In this document: positions 4,099 through 5,651 of the stretch, piece after piece | Position numbering within the stretch: the stretch's first letter is position 1 | How the letters are laid out: the number at the start of each line of letters is the position of its first letter | NCBI GenBank assembly: GCA_007122565.1 | Contig: SKTJ01000288.1 | Coordinates: forward strand, 1-5,651 | DNA length: 5,651 nucleotides | Source: Syntrophomonadaceae bacterium | GTDB lineage: Bacteria > Bacillota > Dethiobacteria > DTU022 > UBA8154 | Direction: 5' to 3' | Position numbers and translations under genes: made by a program | Notes under the pieces: model-generated | What the model was told of the DNA's origin: nothing | Databases searched by the model: none | Seen by the model: only the letters and a program-made list of their open reading frames with translations

Positions 4099-5651
4099 TT
4101 GGTTAAGAAAACACACCAGTCCGAACTGGAAAGGTTGCAAGCTCTTGTTACAAAAGCAAAAGCAGGCGGCGGTGAAAAAGCGGTAGAGAAACACAAAAAG
4201 CAGGGGAAGCTTACGCCCAGGGAGCGGATCGATTACTTTCTGGATGATGGCAGTTTTGTGGAATTTAACATGCTGGCGGAACATCAATGCTATGACTTTG
4301 GTATGCAGAAAAAGAAATTTCCCGGCGATGGGGTAGTGACAGGTTACGGAAATTTGGACGGGCGTCTCGTTTTTGTTTACGCCCAGGATCCCACCGTCCT
4401 CGGCGGTTCCGTGGGAACTATACACGGGGCTAAGATTTGCTATACCATGGATAAAGCAATTATGGCCGGCGCACCGCTCATCGGTTTGAACGAATCGGGT
4501 GGAGGGCGTCTGCACGAAGGATTTTCAGCTTCCCGCAACGTGGCCGGAATGTTTCACCGTAACACCAAGGCTTCCGGTGTCATTCCGCAGATTTCGGCAA
4601 TTATGGGGACATGCGCCGGGGTAGCCGTCTACTCCCCAGCCATTACCGATTTCATTTTTATGGTTGAAGGAAGCAGTCAAATGTTTATTACCGGCCCGGG
4701 GGTAATTAAAGCTGTAACAGGTGAGCAAATTACTCTGGAAGAACTGGGTGGGGCCACCATCCATGCGGCAACGAGCGGTTGCACCCATTTCACCACAAAG
4801 GACGACCGGGAATGCCTGGACCAGGTCCGCCGGCTACTCAGTTTTTTCCCCCTCAACAACATGGAAAACCCCCCCATCGTGGAAACAGGTGATGATCCCA
4901 GACGGCAATGTGATGAACTGGAGAACATCGTCCCTGCCGATTTCTCCAAAACGTACGACGTGCGGGACGTGATCGGTCATATTGTAGATAACGGTGATTT
5001 TATGGAAGTCCATCCCGCCTTTGCCCGCAACATAGTGGTTGGCTTCGCCCGTATGGACTGCTCCACCGTAGGAATCATCGCCAGCCAGCCAAAGGTTATG
5101 GCCGGTTGTCTTGATGTGGATGCCTCTGATAAAGCGGCACGCTTTATCCGTTTTTGTGACGCCTTCAATATTCCGCTGGTCAATCTGGTTGACGTACCCG
5201 GTTTCCTGCCGGGGAAAAACCAGGAATACGGGGGGATTATCCGCCATGGTGCGAAAATGCTTTACGCCTATTCGGAGGCCACCGTTCCCAAGGTAACCCT
5301 GAATATGCGTAAAAATTACGGCGGTGCCGTGATGGCCATGTGCTGCAAAGGTACGGAAGTGGATCAGATGCTGGCCTGGCCCATCGCCCAGCCTGTGGTG
5401 CTGGACACCAAAGCAGCTGTGGATATCGTTTTTCACAAGGAAATTAAACAGGCAGAGGATCCTGTGGCAGAAAAACAAAAGCACGTGGAGGATTACGATT
5501 TCGCATACTCCAATCCTTTCAACGCCGCATCCAAAATGCTCCTCGATTCCATAATCGAACCGCGGGACACGCGCTGGCAAATTATTTCCGCGCTGCGCAT
5601 GCTCAAAGATAAACGGGAAGAAAGACCGTGGCGCAAACACGGTAATATTCC
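4099..5651 (+). CDS. Divergent biotin-dependent acyl-CoA carboxyltransferase subunit (PccB/MmdA family), CT2; 3' end cut by the window
   Basis: 517 codons are present and the frame is still open at the right edge. The last residues, HGNIP, match the end of CT1 (HGNIPL), so only one or a few codons are missing. It is a paralogue of CT1 and shares GKLTPRERI, SGGGR (Ser133 to Arg137), YSPAITDF, ASQPKVMAGC, FLPG and YGGA (Gly409-Ala410). It has the normal loop after SGGGR, without CT1's insertion. It departs from the family elsewhere. The first oxyanion motif CAGG is CAGV (Gly174-Val175). The PccB Asp422 position is Met412, followed by MCCKGTEVDQM. The usual MG-A/P-E after AWPTAE is LDTKA (435-439). 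These changes surround the acyl-CoA and biotin pockets, so a substrate or partner different from CT1 is likely. The TTG start follows AGGAGG. Codons end in G or C more often than in CT1. The gene has its own promoter and structured leader. Confidence 0.92.
   Translation, partial: MVKKTHQSELERLQALVTKAKAGGGEKAVEKHKKQGKLTPRERIDYFLDDGSFVEFNMLAEHQCYDFGMQKKKFPGDGVVTGYGNLDGRLVFVYAQDPTVLGGSVGTIHGAKICYTMDKAIMAGAPLIGLNESGGGRLHEGFSASRNVAGMFHRNTKASGVIPQISAIMGTCAGVAVYSPAITDFIFMVEGSSQMFITGPGVIKAVTGEQITLEELGGATIHAATSGCTHFTTKDDRECLDQVRRLLSFFPLNNMENPPIVETGDDPRRQCDELENIVPADFSKTYDVRDVIGHIVDNGDFMEVHPAFARNIVVGFARMDCSTVGIIASQPKVMAGCLDVDASDKAARFIRFCDAFNIPLVNLVDVPGFLPGKNQEYGGIIRHGAKMLYAYSEATVPKVTLNMRKNYGGAVMAMCCKGTEVDQMLAWPIAQPVVLDTKAAVDIVFHKEIKQAEDPVAEKQKHVEDYDFAYSNPFNAASKMLLDSIIEPRDTRWQIISALRMLKDKREERPWRKHGNI

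Noticed and set aside
4834..5640. Long open frame antisense to CT2 (268 codons)
   Set aside because: The plus-strand frame is clearly a conserved carboxyltransferase; the antisense frame has no recognisable motif or ribosome binding site and follows from the codon usage of CT2.
863..5651. Classical glutaconyl-CoA decarboxylase alpha subunit (GcdA) for CT1 or CT2
   Set aside because: GcdA is about 70 residues longer with a different N-terminus; both proteins here match the 510-520 residue PccB/MmdA pattern.

Overview
The window looks like chromosomal DNA from an anaerobic, probably Gram-positive bacterium (Clostridia, perhaps a syntrophic or sulfate-reducing Peptococcaceae-type lineage). This rests on very strong AGGAGG-type ribosome binding sites, TTG starts, consensus sigma-A promoters, long AT-rich intergenic stretches, and a set of genes typical of anaerobic acyl-CoA metabolism. 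The lineage is inferred from style, not proven.

Layout. At the left edge, on the minus strand, are the first 40 codons of a phenylacetate-CoA ligase (PaaK)-type enzyme (1-120). It is preceded by a possible 24-residue leader ORF (123-197). An intergenic region of about 740 bases separates it from a plus-strand operon. That operon starts at an extended -10 promoter (742-770) and encodes a biotin-dependent carboxyltransferase (CT1, 863-2419) and an acyl-CoA dehydrogenase (ACAD, 2484-3635). Three hairpins follow; the last (3730-3762) is a clear intrinsic terminator. A near-consensus promoter (3855-3883) and a structured leader of about 209 nt then lead into a second, divergent carboxyltransferase (CT2, 4099 to the right edge). 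CT2 starts with TTG and lacks only its last residues.

How the genes may work together. The ligase would activate a carboxylic acid to its CoA thioester. The ACAD would act on an acyl-CoA. The CT subunits would move CO2 between biotin and an acyl-CoA, either as a carboxylase or as part of a decarboxylase. No biotin carboxylase, biotin carrier or membrane decarboxylase subunit lies in the window, so partners must be encoded elsewhere. The substrate cannot be named.

Most unusual points. (1) The CT2 leader has an anti-Shine-Dalgarno octamer that is perfectly complementary both to the CT2 ribosome binding site and to an upstream copy of it, next to a possible pseudoknot and a competing hairpin. 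This is the architecture of a translational RNA switch, and I do not recognise its class. (2) The ACAD lacks a glutamate at both positions where the family's catalytic base normally sits. (3) Both CTs depart from the family in the active-site region, each in a different way. (4) The ligase gene may be preceded by a leader peptide rich in Tyr and Trp codons.
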